The notes under the pieces are model-generated. The model did not search any database. It worked only from the letters and a program-made list of their open reading frames with translations, and was not told the DNA's origin. From the NCBI GenBank assembly GCA_946894095.1, contig OX335657.1, positions 14,632,001-14,696,000 on the forward strand: a DNA stretch of 64,000 nucleotides, read 5' to 3'. This document shows positions 21,201 to 36,200 of the stretch, piece by piece; the first letter of the stretch is position 1, and every line of letters starts with the position of its first letter. A program made the position numbers and the translations under genes. Source of the DNA: Incurvaria masculella. Taxonomy: Eukaryota > Arthropoda > Insecta > Lepidoptera > Incurvariidae.

Positions 21201-24200
21201 AATGACGTTTGGATAGCAGCGCCCGGCGGCCATTGGCTGTTGTCGAGCGTTTACGATTGCATTGCTAATCGCTGGCTGCAAGCGATGGCAAAGAATTTGA
21301 AAAATAGCACGGCGGGTGGTTGGTCTTGTTGAGTGGTGCATAAATGAACCTTTTTGGCAGGTAAACATTTTTACCTGTGTGATAAAAGTTTTTTACTTTA
21401 ACTTTGACTTTGTTCAAAACTATCAGTTCTTTGTAACTAGTATTTGAGCTAGGCACGGCCTAGACATGTCGATATCTTTAGGGACGAAACTAACTTATGG
21501 AGGGCAACCAGACATCCCACGTGGATTGGCTGTAAGATCAATACACATTCGTAATATCGATGAGAGCTTTTATCTTAGTTGTAAGAGCATACACGAACTA
21601 AGTTTGTTACAGTTTTCTGGTCTCCAAACCTTATCATCCAATTAAAACCTTATTATTTTAATTTGCATGGACTAAGGGAACAATATAAAATATATGAGTT
21701 TCCAATGGAATATCAATTTTCGAAAGCGGCCCATTCACGAACCCGCCTTTAGGAAGCCCCGCTGGCCGCAAAGACCTTGCTGGAGCGTCCAATCGTGCCA
21801 CCCAGCCGATTGCTGTTGTTGGAGCGTCTGTTGCTTCTTCGTGCAATTTCAGATCAGTCTGTGCAGCAATGAGATAAATTGATAAAAATGAAAAAAAAAA
21901 GATATTTTTTTTTTCAAAATGTCGTATTTTAAGGGAGCGTCAGTACTGAACTATATTTATTGAATTCCATAAGCTATATCCAAACCTCTAGGATACTAAT
22001 CTCCAAATTATTCAAACATGCAGAAGTTAAAAACTGTAAAAGAGGGATGGTTGGCTTCATTCTACCTCTTGATATCCCTTTCGAATATGGGGTAAAATTT
22101 TTTGAATAAATTTCGCTGTAAAAAGAGCGGCATATTTTTTTCCAGGCGACAATCTTCTGCAGCTAACGATTGAGGTAAAATAATGGTTAGTCGCCCTTGA
22201 TTATGTGTGGGTCGGGCTTCCGGCACGTTGGCTTACAGACTGGATCGTGAATGACACGCATGAAGCACACGACTATCGCTTTGTGAAATGTGAAAATTAG
22301 TGATGTTTCTTCGTTTTGATATCATAGAAGTACTAAATACTATTATACTACATTTCAAAAGATAATTATAAATTCTGAATCTGATTGTAATTAGTCATTC
22401 CGTTAAGGGCTGGCATCGACTCTTTTACTTCTATATGGAAAAAAATATTGAACAGTGACTAAAATACCATCGTCATGGTAACGAAATTTGAAGAAACAAA
22501 AGAAACAAATACTTACCTCACCGTTTGACCGGACACCTTCAAGGATGGTACATCTGTAAGTTTTCGTTTTCATGGAAAAGGTTTTTATGTTATCCACTTC
22601 ATTGTAATACTTAACCAGAAGGCGTTGGTATATCAACTATACCGTTCGCCATAGAATAATTATAAATGGATATTTGAGCACGGAGAATATTTTCACGATG
22701 ACATTTTAATGGACTCAGCTCGGATGAATGTCAAAAAACCGACCCGAGCAGAGCCTGCAATACATTACATTATATACATACAAGTACGTAAACATTCAGA
22801 AAAATAAATGAAGTTTTCAATCATTCCAAGCAACACAGGAAAACACTCGATAAGAAAATCCTTTGAAAGTCAGAGCGAGTTTTTGAATCGCAAAGTTTTA
22901 TTATGAAATATTTTTGGAATGACTTCCCAAGACTTTGATTGTGTTCGTGAATTTTGTAAACAAGTTTATCGCTCTTCAGGGAGAGTGGCAACACTGAAAC
23001 GTTCTCAACGATAATATAAGCTTTATATTTCTGACCTTTACTTTTATCGTAAGCACAGATTAAAGAGGTTATATAACGTCACGCAACGTATAAAACTCGC
23101 CAAAAACTGCTTATTTTCGCTGGTACTATGACAGTGTTAACCAGCGCCACCTCCCGTCACTGCCAGAACTAGTTACAGCGTCATTCAACTAAGCTTGATT
23201 CGAAATCAAGCCTAGATAGCCTTTAATTTGTTATTGCACTACACTTTCTTTTATAAATTGTTTTTTGTGGCATATTCAATCAATCAATCAATCCATTTGA
23301 AGTAATTAATTGAAATTGAATAAATAAATGAAATGAAATGAAAATGAAATCGTTTTCCTTTCTGCAGGTACATCCTGTCGCTAGCGATGGCGGACCTGCT
23401 GGTGATCGTCACCTGCGTTCCGTTCACATCGCTCATCTACACGCTGGACTCGTGGCCGTGGGGCGAGGCGGCCTGCCGCATCTCCGAGGCGGGGAAGGAC
23501 GTCAGTATCGGCGTCTCGGTGTTCACGCTGACCGCACTCTCCGCCGACCGCTACTTCGCTATCGTGGACCCGCTTAGAAAACTGCACGCTACCGGTAAGT
23601 TTAAATTACAAATAATGAGTAGGTAAAACCCTGCTCAGGGGCCGAAGCAGAACGGACGTCAATATTAACGAATCCGTATTCATGCATACTCTCCGTGAAC
23701 CGCTACGTCTTGATCGTTGACCAATTGTACGCCGTCGTTCATTTCACTTTACGTGTAATGTTGAAAATGAGGATACGGGGTGAAGTCATGTTCAGGTGCC
23801 CGAAGGAGGAACGATCGTCAGTATGATCGGCACCTCTGTGTTCACGCTGACTTCACTCTCCGTCGACCGCTACTTCGCAATCGTGAACTCGATTATAAAA
23901 CTGCACGCCACCGGTAAATTTAAATAAACAGAATCGAGGGGAAGCCATGTTCAAGGATCCGAATCTGAAATGGACGTCAATATTGACGTATATACTATTT
24001 TCATGCTCGCTGCACTCTCCGCGAACCTCTAGTTCGCGCTCATGGACCAGCTAAGAAAGTTGCAAGCCACTGGAAAAAACGTAGATATTGGCGGCTCTGT
24101 GTTCACGGTTACTGAGCTCTACGCTCACAAAACAGCAAGTCAATGCTAAAGTCATATTACGAATAATGTTAATGATGATGATCTAAGATGAAGCCATGTG

Positions 24201-27200
24201 CTCGAAACAAAAACAGACATCACATTTGGCTTCTCTCTGATAACGCTGACGGCGCTCTCTGCCGATTGCTACGTCGCAATCTTGGACACGCTTAGAAAAC
24301 TTCACGCCACCGGTCACCGGTAAGTTAACACGAAATAATGTAGATTGTAACGGTCTGGGGTGCAGCCATAACAAGGAATCCGAAGCGGAGATGGACATCA
24401 GTATTGGTGGACCAGTATGCATCAGTATGGTGGACACGCTCAGAATGTAGTACACAACTGGTAAGTACAAATATCACCTAATGATAGTCCCATAATGGTT
24501 TGAACAGGCCACGTATATATTTCAGAAGTGAAGAATGACGCCAGTAACAGCGGCGGTGCTTACACTTATGGCATTCCCTACTGAACACCCTTTGCCACCC
24601 ACTGAGGAAGGGGCATTTTTTTTTAATTCCTTCCTTGGCAAAGTTTTTATAGAGATTTCTTATCCTGCATGTGTTCCTAAATTGATGAGTTGCCGAACAC
24701 ACGCCCGCGAAGGTTTCTCATCAAATTTGAATGGGCTCCGATTGGTTGAATGTCCAAAATCTAAACTACCCTAGCGGAGCCAAACACCTCAGCCTCGTTT
24801 ATAAACATCACACGAATTTGTGCATTAATCTATGACGGTTGACCACCAATGTCAAAATGAGATCATTTCAGATAGCCCAAAACTCAATTTTATCTATTGT
24901 AGGATATGGTAAATTTTTTTAAAGCTAGTCCGTTCGCTCCTCCACTAATGCCGTGAAATTCGATAACATCTCAAAGCTTGATTAAATATCTATTGAAATA
25001 CTCTCGGAGATGATACATTTTCAAAGCTCCGTTGAGGCAGCAATGCTCTTAAGAGATTATACTGTGGATTAGACTCACTACTTTCAGGTAACAGGTGATT
25101 AAAAGATTATCTGTCTTGTTTATTTGAACTAACTTGTGCTAATAAATTTATTCTAAATTAGGGTATTCTAAGAAAGGTTTCATCGCTAGACTAGGGTTAC
25201 AAATTTTCAATTGATCGTAATGTAATTTCAAGTATCATTTTATTGTATCCACACAAATAAACGAGTAATTTTATAATGCCTCTTCTGATGCTTCTTGAAA
25301 ACAACCAATGGTAATTAATATTCATTTTGGAAATGTTAAGGCTCAAAAAACGATAATTAAATTACTTTATATTTCGATCACATTCATTAATAAGAATACA
25401 TGGAGACGCTCTTCACGGGCTTAGTTTATCTCTGCAAGAAAATAGTATGATTCTCTTTTGAGCTGTGTGGGTTCCGCCTCCCATAAATAAGTGATCACAC
25501 TGCATTAGTTCCCGTCCATGTCGTAATTAAGGGCTACCGAAATTCAATTTAAATTCCTAGCATCATTTAGGTCAGTGATTTCCAAATGTTTACCTTTAGA
25601 ACAGCCAATACGTTGAACATTCACCTATATTTATCGATGCAAGCGGCCTAAGTATATAATTAAATGTAGGCGTACACTAGAATGACAGTTTTAACCTTTT
25701 AGGTATTACAATTCACTAATCTAATTAGAAAAGAGAAAACAATTACGAGAGGCGATTTTTGAAAACGTTTGTTTCGCCATATATAATTCGCGCGGGTTTT
25801 TCACGCAATTGTAAAACCGACTTACGCAACAGAATAACGCTATCCGTTATGTCATCCCAATGTAGAAATGAAGTACCGACGCATAGGGTGATGAACTATC
25901 CTAGATTTAGTATTTTTTTACGGGACTGAGAGAAATTCGTTCCGTGCTCGCCCTGTGATTTGATTTTAAAACTGATGGTAAAAATGTCAAACCCTTACCG
26001 GTCCTATTCAAAGAGCACCTGTCACGAGATTAGCACCGGACTAACCGTTTTAGTCCGGCGGATTAAAGTTAGTCTGCCCACTCTGAATTCGACAGTACAA
26101 GTATTGACTTATTCTGTGGTTTTTCTTCTTCAACCTGTAAAAATCAACTCAAACTAACGATTTGTATGAAAACCCGGATTCGGCCTAAACGGCAAAGTCA
26201 ACGTGTTTACGGCGAACATCCGTGAGCTGTAAACTCAAATGTTAGTTCGCTCTCTTCAATTCTGCATACATTTAAAAACTGAGACTAGACTATAAAGGCT
26301 CATAGGTTATGCCTAACCACTGACCTTTGGAATATGTGAAAGGAAAACGTTTTTACATCCATCCCAATTAACCTGAGAAGTCCTTCAATTAAGCCTATTC
26401 CACGGAGGAGGGAGGTAGAGAGATGTTGTTTGTTGCTCATATTACTGTAGAGCGCAGTGTCTCTAGTGCGGGGGGAAGCGGGGGGAAAACACCTTCATGG
26501 TGTGATCATGCACCGCCTATTTATGCTAAATCCATCTACCAGTATAACCGGAAATGTAATTGATGTTGTTCTTGTCAATGGATTATATTAATGGTTCCAA
26601 AAACTTAAACTAGATGGCGCGTTAGGATTTTCCTGTTAGTTTTCGCAATAAAACCCTTGACAACCTAAATCTGTACCCGAAGTTACAGTTGTCACCTAAA
26701 TTGGCCTTTGCGGCAAACCGATCGACTGGCGTTTTCAAATGTATGGAGAAATTGAAGAGCGCGCGCAGTGGGCGTTAAGCGAACTAACATTTGCGAGTCC
26801 GAGTTTGATTTGACAGCTTACTCAACGTTGCCGTAAATACGTCGACGTTGCCGTTTACGTCGACTTCGCGTTTTCATACACATCGGAAGTCCGAGTTTGA
26901 CTTTGACAGCTTGAAGAATTAAAACCACAGAATATCTAGTAAAAACTTGTTTGGAGTTGGACCGATCGGCGGTTTGCCGTAAACGCCAATTTAGGTGAGA
27001 ACTCAGACTGACCACTCCTTCTCCTCCTGCTTCTCGCTTCTCACGGATTTAAATAATTGTAATTGTAAAATAAAATAACATTATGCAAAATAAGATCAAT
27101 TCTAACCGTGCGAACAAAATTATCGCTCACTATCGGGCAACACCGCCAGCGACTGACGCTGCCGCGCCTTCTTATCACGTGGGCTGTGACGCAGGGCTCC

Positions 27201-30200
27201 AATTCGTGGGCACGTACCCAGTTCGCTTAGACCATAGATGAAAAGGAAGAAGAAATGTCATCGAGTGCGCCTAATATTTATTTATTTATAAGGTCTAATG
27301 TGTTAGACATGTAAAAATAAAATAACCAACCAGATACATAGTATGGACACACACCTAATATGGGACCCGCTAACACCAATTAAAAATAAACTACAAATCC
27401 AACTTAAACTTACATGCCACATGCAAACATAGTCGCAGACGTAATGGAGTATTTGGGTGGGTGGGAACTGACTCGACAAACGTTATTGTAAAGCACTTTC
27501 GCGCGCGGTAGCGATGATTCGACTGTGTGGCATACGACTTGTATGGTCATGTTCACTATAGCGGAGACGCCATATCGAGCGCATGCCACTTCTTCTTCCT
27601 TTCACTTCAGTGACTTACACCAACTCCTCTCTACCTCCCACCTCCGTGGCCTATTCCCATTTTGTATGAACGCTGATACTTTAATGGATCCAAAGCACTC
27701 CGTCCGAGGACAAAATGTTATGGGCTCATAAAAAGTTGAGATGGAAACGCCGGAATAATGCGTTTAGGATAATAGATAATGTTAAGAGAAAGTACGGAGC
27801 AAGTAAGCTGATTAGTTTCCGTTGGAGGGGGCTTTCGAGGGCGTAGGAGGTCGGAGTGCTAGCACAGGAGCACCAAATCCGGAAACGTGCCTCCGCTACG
27901 GAATCGGGGATTTGATGCCGATAGACGCAATGTTGGTTCAATACTCGCCGGAGATGAATGACAGTGCGAATCGACAGATTCTTGATAGATTCTTATAGAG
28001 GTTGTAACAGTCAATTTTCTGGAGGTTTTTGGGGTCCCGTCACTAAAAGGGAAAAAAGAAACCCCCAATAGAGCGGCGCAGGGCCTTGTCGCAATGTGTC
28101 GCAAGCTCCGAAGATGCTCTCATACTTGACTAAATTATTATTTTTTGTTTAATTCGTTCAATATTAGGCTGGTATGTGGGCATATAATAATGTTAAGACC
28201 GTCGTGAAGTCAACGGCGCTCTGAGATTTTATAATTTGAATAAATGCTTTCTTTTTCCATTGGCCAAGTCACAATTTTGCACGCCAACTGCGAATAGATC
28301 TAACAAAATCGTCTTCCGGTCCCTAACGTTTCCCGGCCAATAAAAGTTGTTAGAATTTAATAAAACAAAATTAATCACTTAGAGAACCGACATAGAATCG
28401 ACCATATGTGTTTATTTTTAACTAAATATCTGTACTTTTCAGTAAAAAATACTTCTAAAATGTTAGTAAAAAAATACAGCTTTATCCAAGCTCAGGACGT
28501 GTATTCTTGGCATTCAGTCATTGCGGATTCAGTAGAGTTAACAGAAGAAGAATTTACTTTGACATTACTGTTAACTCTACTGAATCCGCAATGACTGAAA
28601 GCCAAGAATACACGCCCTGAATGTATTAAACTGACAGATCATAACGCAGTTGCAATCGCAGATGCAAGTTACAAAATCTCCGTACTCGCAATGCCGCTGG
28701 CTGCCTATCTAACATTTTCTGTGTAGCCACTCCACAGAAATCGGAATATTAGCCACTCTATTCTGGGCGTGTATTCTTGGCAATCAGTCATTGCGGATTC
28801 AGTAGAGTTAACTGAAGAAGAATTTACTTTGACATTACTGTTAACTCTACTGAATCCGCAATGACTGAAAGCCAAGAATACACGCCCTGAATGTATTAAA
28901 CTGACAGATCATAACGCAGTTGCAATCGCAGATGCAAGTTACAAAATCTCCGTACTCGCAATGCCGCTGGCTGCCTATCTAACATTTTCTGTGTAGCCAC
29001 TCCACAGAAATCGGAATATTAGCCACTCCATTCTGGGCGTGTATTCTTGGCAATCAGTCATTGCGGATTCAGTAGAGTTAACTGAAGAAGAATTTACTTT
29101 GACATTACTGTTAACTCTACTGAATCCGCAATGACTGAAAGCCAAGAATACACGCCCTGAATGTATTAAACTGACAGATCATAACGCAGTTGCAATCGCA
29201 GATGCAAGTTACAAAATCTCCATACTCGCAATGCCGCTGGCTGCCTATCTAACATTTTCTGTGTAGCCACTCCACAGAAATCGGAATATTAGCCACTCCA
29301 TTCTGGGCGTGTATTCTTGGCATTCAGTCATTGCGGATTCAGTAGAGTTAACAGTGATGTCAAAGTAAATTCTTCTTCTGTTAACTATACTGAATCCGCA
29401 ATGACTGAATGCCAAGAATACACGTCCTTGTCGCGCGAACTCGCGAGCTCTCAGTGCAATTCAGTAACCAAACAAATAGTGCATAAGGTTTCGAAATTTT
29501 AATGCTAGGGTTTTTTAATGCTCTTAAGGCTGTTCCGACCCATATAAAGTTGTTTGCACACATAACGCAAAAAGTATTGCACTTTAAGCCACTAATTAAT
29601 AATAAAAGTTTAATATAGTCATATTACTTGCAGCGAAAACAATTTCACAAATTCAGGATTATTGGTTTTGTTACAATTTATTTAAATACGATTTTTATTT
29701 AACAGCGCCATCCAACGGTGTAAAACTTCTAATCGGCAACCATTAGTTGCCGATTAGAAGTACCATTACAAGGAAACCATTAGACCTGAAATTGTGAATA
29801 TGTTTTCGCTGCAACTACTATGGCTATATTTAATATTTTTGACGAATTCGTGCCTTAAAGTGCAATACTTTTTGCGTTCTGTGTAAAAAAAACATTGTAT
29901 GGGTCGGAACATCCTTAAGATAATATCCGAAACATGAAAATATGTAACACTCATTTTGGCAATGGATGCACACAGGGTTGTAGTTTAAGTAATCTAAAAC
30001 CTTAGGATTTGGACTTGAATAACTACATTTCCATTTGTATTTTTTTATTGTATTAGGAGAACATAACACATGGGAGCTAGGTCCCATCAGTTCATAGATT
30101 AATTATTTATTTTAAAGGAACTTCTATTCAATTCTTCTTATATTGGACAAACAGTGAATTGCATCGATAACACGGATAGTTTCGTTTCGTCCATGTTTCA

Positions 30201-33200
30201 TAAAATGTGATGTTAATTAACACCCGGACGAGTTAACACGGGCTTAACCTAGTATTTAAGGCTGCAATCGTTCATTATCATTTCACGTATAAATCCGGCC
30301 TTAAGGGTCCCGGACTGATAAATACATACATTGACAGTAGCGCCGGCTGTAAGTTCGAGCTCCCTGAAAGTACGTACTTACGCTCACGTAAGAACTGCAT
30401 ATGTTGTGTGCGTTCCGGAACTTTAATAGAATACAACAGGCCCCACTGGATTTCCTTCAGTGCATGTCGTAAAAAGCTATTAAGGAATTAGTCGTTCGTG
30501 GTTCGGATTCCACGTGGAACCCCCATCCTTACTTTCCGCCGGGTTAGTACCATCGCATTGTATGGACCATGTTCGAAGCATGTTTTCTATGCAGTTTAAT
30601 CACAGGCGTAATAAAAGGACGGTCCTGGCATGGCAACTAGTTCCCATGTGGTGTTTTGGGCTATTATCATGACCGTAGTTGGGATATTAGCCATCCGCCC
30701 AGTTACTGGTACACATAAAAAATATGGTTTACGTACAGAATTATTCAATTACCAATGTTAAAAGAATAAGGATGGTTCCACTTCAATACGGCACGATATA
30801 TTTCTTGTTTTCAGGTGATATTCGGGCATCGTTAATGCCAGTGAATTCTGAATATAACGACTGTACTTACTACACCCACGAGAAGCATATTCAATAGGAG
30901 TTTGAATAATACGAGTATTTCTGTTCACCGGAGGCTCGCACTTGTAAATCTTCCAGGTGGCATACATTTCGCCATATTTCTCCTTCGCAATTTGTGTGAT
31001 TATTCCGTTTTATCATATTTGGTTATTAAATGTTTTCCATATTTTCAATTTCGTTTATCAGTATGCATTAAAGTAATACACTTTTTTCAAATCAAGTCAG
31101 AAATGAGTTAGAGCCGTTTTAGCTGTTCGGTCGCTTTGTTAATCACCATCCAATTTTGGATCGATAATTCTACAATTATAAAAACAATATTTTTCATGCA
31201 AAAAAACTTATTAAAAAAAAGATTCCGACGAATTGAGAACCTCCTCCTTTTTTTAAGTCGGTTTAAAATATAATACATTCAAAGTAGATTTAATTCGTTT
31301 AACATTTTGAACAACATTTTATCAACCCTATGGACGTCCATATGTATTATCGCTGATTATTCAAATACTCCAGAAGTAAATGTCGTTTTCCTTCCAGTTA
31401 AGATACATAAGTATATTTCCAGATTATGTTGTACCAATGTTATAAATTCAAAAATAACTCTGTCTATCGAGTTTTGATGAATTCCTTCGAGTAGGACATT
31501 GGCTAAATTTTGTAGCGAATATTAGACTCTAAGGGGGTGAAATTGGGGATGAAAATGTGTGTGGAGAACTCATATAATATCCCGGAAATAATTCACACCG
31601 AGATCATTCCAAGACGCGGTATGCCAGCCTTTCTACAATCAACAGATTGGTTTGGTTGTTTTTTCGGTAGACTGTAGTCCGTAGACAAAGATATGGATAC
31701 CCATTCGGCTATAGTTATCAGAATAGAAATGATCATCCCATGGAAATGTACTTCAACGTTGTGTAGATAGTATACAGAATTGTTACACGCCCGCTGCGCT
31801 GAACTAGCCAATTTTAAAGTAAGCAAACAAACAGATGAGACTGAAACTGTTTGAGTTGGCAATCGATCAAGTAACGGTCCTATATTTACTTGTATCAGTA
31901 GCAAGTATGTGTGGATCAAGTTCGCCTTTTTGTAGGCACGCTCAGTCTATTGTTCTACAGGCTCTGGACGTTGCTTTGAGGAACTTGCGTCCCTTAAGGA
32001 TGTTCCGACCCATACAATGTTTTTTTTTTACACAGAACGCAAAAAGTATTGCACTTTAAGGCACGAATTCGTCAAAAACATTAAATATAGCAATAGTAGT
32101 TGCAGCGAAAACATATTCAAATTTCAGGTTTAATGGTTTCGTTGTAATTGCCGATTGGAAGTTTTACACCGTTAGATGGCGCTGTTAAATAAAAATCGTA
32201 TTTAAATGAATTGTAACAAAACCAATAATCCTGAAATTGTGAAATTGTTTTCGCTGCAAGTAATATGACTATATTAAACTTTTATTATTAATTCGTGGCT
32301 TAAAGTGCAATACTCTTTGCGTTATGTGTGCAAACAACTTTATATGGGTCGGAACAGCCTTAATTCTCCCTATACAAACATATACGGAGCACCAGCCGCA
32401 GAGAATCAGAGCACATTCGGACAATCAGTGCACAGAATCAGAGCAGTGTGGTTGACATTAGCCTTTCGAGAACGAACCTTTTCTCAAACTAATTTCTCTG
32501 GATGTAAAAAACCCGGACAAATTTTCATCGATTCTCCGATTAATTTCCATTTAATGGAATGGTACCAACCCGGGAGAATGGGACCTACAGTTTTACACAA
32601 ATACGATTTCAAATCATGAACGGGGCGAGAATCATGTCAGCCTCGGTAGCTTAGTGTGCGAAGCCTTGCAGTTCGATAAGCTGGGCTAAGCACCTCTGAG
32701 CGCGGTTAGGTTTTGGATGGGTGACCATTTTAAACCGTTGAGGCTGGCCGTGGTTCGTCTCCCACATTAAACTGTATGTCCCCCCTGTCCTTACATACTA
32801 AATGTTAGGGTTAATCCCGCCCGGGTTGGTACCATCGCATTGAATGAACGATTGTCCGTGTTTTCCATCCAGTTCAATGTAGCCGAGCAATATTAGGAAG
32901 GTCCTGGAATGGTACCTAGTTCCCATGTGGTCGTGTGAGGCTAATATCTGACGGTCAGTTTGGTGTTAGCCATCCATTTCCAGTTACATAAAAATATTAC
33001 TAGTAACCTGTCGCGTGAGACGCAAATCCCGCGGCCTGAGCTACGAGACGCTCAAACTAAAAAACACATCAACGTTTTGGAGAGTACGAAATGCACTTCC
33101 AATCACATCAATAACGTGAGTACTCCGTCTTTAAATGCCAAAGAGCATGAAAGGATGGCAGTTGCAACTGGAAACTTCGTTTCCACTTGTGTAGCAACTT

Positions 33201-36200
33201 TTAAATAAAAATTTTGCAGCGCGGGCGAGTGAGTTTGGTTACGAATTCGCTTACTAAAAAAAATCTCGCGTTTCAACGACACGTAAAAACTTCACAGGAC
33301 GCTATTTCGTATGAGAACTACTACAGTTATGCTGAGATAGGTACTCGTGCTTCCGACTGTCAAATTAGATATTTGTTCCATACATTTTACAGCAAGACTG
33401 ACAGTCGGAAGGCATACTTTGGCTTAGCCGCGTAGGAGGTAGATGTTTTGCACAAACTCGTAGCTACGCAGCCGTCGTACTTATTTATTTTTAACCGACT
33501 TCATATTTTATAAGAAACCTCACAGCTAATTTTAGATTATTAAATGATATTATTTTAATATTTTTAAACCAATCAGAAAGTTTCATAGCTAACAAATTTC
33601 CGAAATACAACTTTATGATAAGTTACTTGCAACATTCCAAAACCGTGTGTATGATAGGGTGTGTGTGGGGTATGAATGTGGTGAGAGTGTGTGTGTAATA
33701 CGAATGAGTTTCGATCTCTACTCCAGTCCTTCCATGCTCGCTGGTCAATGCACATGCTATTATTGTGGGAGCCATTCGAATACACGAGGTGATCACTGCT
33801 ATGGACTCCAATGCAACATAACATACGATTATGTTTGAACATCTCAGTTCAGTGTGCTACTTCTGAAAGCGATTCTCATACACAAATATCGAAAGTATAT
33901 TCAAATTGTTTCGATAAACATGTGTATATATATAAGGTTTCACAGCTAGGCGTGTCAATTATAGGTATGTAGGAATACTAGTAGGTATGTTTCTGGTTAA
34001 GATACCATAATTCAGGCGACTAATTTTTTATGCAACCTGACATGGATAGCTGATACCACAAAAGTACCGTTACATTAGCCAGATATAGCACATTCCAGGA
34101 CCTTCCCTTTATGAGCACCATGGAGCAGCTCGCATTCGTGACAACCTTCACTTATCCAACTCATAAATAGAAATAAAGTGGTGCATGAACGGGCTAGGAT
34201 TTGAACCTAAACTCCAGGTATGGTAGGCAAGTCCTCGCGCCACTAGGCTACGAGCCGTTCGAAATATACATTTTTTTTTTATGCGACCCGACATAGATGG
34301 CTAATACCACACAACTAATACCGTTATGATATTAGGAATTCGGTGCCATGCCAGGACCTTCCCTTTATGAGCACGGCTACATTGAACTGGATGGAAAACA
34401 CAGACAATTTTTCATTGCCGCTTCGACCATCTTTTCATCCAATGCGATGGTACCAATCCGGGCGGGCTTAAACCCTACCACCTAGTAGGGGAAGGGGACC
34501 TACAGTTTTACATGGATTCCGAACCATGGAGCAGCTCGCATTCGTGATGAAAATGCACTTATCGAACTCGGAAAGAGAAAGACAGTGGTGCATGTCGGTA
34601 TTTAACCTAGGTATCTGGTACGCTAGGCCAGTCCCCGCGCCACTAGGCTACGAGCCGCTCAAGAAAGACAGTGGTGCATGTCGGTATTGAACCCAGGTCT
34701 CTGGTACGGTAGGCCAGTCTACGAGCCGCTCAAGAAAGACAGTGGTGCATGTCGGTATTGAACCCAGGTCTCTGGTACGGTAGGCCAGTCTACGAGCCGC
34801 TCAAGAAAGACAGTGGTGCATGTCGGTATTGAACCCAGGTCTCTGGTACGGTAGGCCAGTCTACGAGCCGCTCAAGAAAGACAGTGGTGCATGTCGGTAT
34901 TGAACCCAGGTCTCTGGTACGGTAGGCCAGTCTACGAGCCGCTCAAGAAAGACAGTGGTGCATGTCGGTATTGAACCCAGGTCTCTGGTACGGTAGGCCA
35001 GTCTACGAGCCGCTCAAGAAAGACAGTGGTGCATGTCGGTATTGAACCCAGGTCTCTGGTACGGTAGGCCAGTCTACGAGCCGCTCAAGAAAGACAGTGG
35101 TGCATGTCGGTATTGAACCCAGGTCTCTGGTACGGTAGGCCAGTCTACGAGCCGCTCAAGAAAGACAGTGGTGCATGTCGGTATTGAACCCAGGTCTCTG
35201 GTACGCTAGGCCAGTCTACGAGCCGCTCAAGAAAGACAGTGGTGCATGTCGGTATTGAACCCAGGTCTCTGGTACGGTAGGCCAGTCTACGAGCCGCTCA
35301 AGAAAGACAGTGGTGCATGTCGGTATTGAACCCAGGTCTCTGGTACGGTAGGCCAGTCTACGAGCCGCTCAAGAAAGACAGTGGTGCATGTCGGTATTGA
35401 ACCCAGGTCTCTGGTACGGTAGGCCAGTCTACGAGCCGCTCAAGAAAGACAGTGGTGCATGTCGGTATTGAACCCAGGTCTCTGGTACGGTAGGCCAGTC
35501 TACGAGCCGCTCAAGAAAGACAGTGGTGCATGTCGGTATTGAACCCAGGTCTCTGGTACGGTAGGCCAGTCTACGAGCCGCTCAAGAAAGACAGTGGTGC
35601 ATGTCGGTATTGAACCCAGGTCTCTGGTACGCTAGGCCAGTCTACGAGCCGCTCAAGAAAGACAGTGGTGCATGTCGGTATTGAACCCAGGTCTCTGGTA
35701 CGGTAGGCCAGTCTACGAGCCGCTCAAGAAAGACAGTGGTGCATGTCGGTATTGAACCCAGGTCTCTGGTACGGTAGGCCAGTCTACGAGCCGCTCAAGA
35801 AAGACAGTGGTGCATGTCGGTATTGAACCCAGGTCTCTGGTACGGTAGGCCAGTCTACGAGCCGCTCAAGAAAGACAGTGGTGCATGTCGGTATTGAACC
35901 CAGGTCTCTGGTACGCTAGGCCAGTCTACGAGCCGCTCAAGAAAGACAGTGGTGCATGTCGGTATTGAACCCAGGTCTCTGGTACGGTAGGCCAGTCTAC
36001 GAGCCGCTCAAGAAAGACAGTGGTGCATGTCGGTATTGAACCCAGGTCTCTGGTACGGTAGGCCAGTCTACGAGCCGCTCAAGAAAGACAGTGGTGCATG
36101 TCGGTATTGAACCCAGGTCTCTGGTACGGTAGGCCAGTCTACGAGCCGCTCAAGAAAGACAGTGGTGCATGTCGGTATTGAACCCAGGTCTCTGGTACGC

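Larger units (their letters stand above)
19456..23367. other. Intron 1 remainder
   Basis: Contains the SINE pieces, one MITE arm and one LINE scrap listed separately; otherwise featureless AT-rich DNA. Confidence 0.5.

Noticed and set aside
26465..26487. G-quadruplex in CGGGGGGAAGCGGGGGGAAAAC
   Set aside because: Only two G-runs are present, too few for an intramolecular quadruplex.
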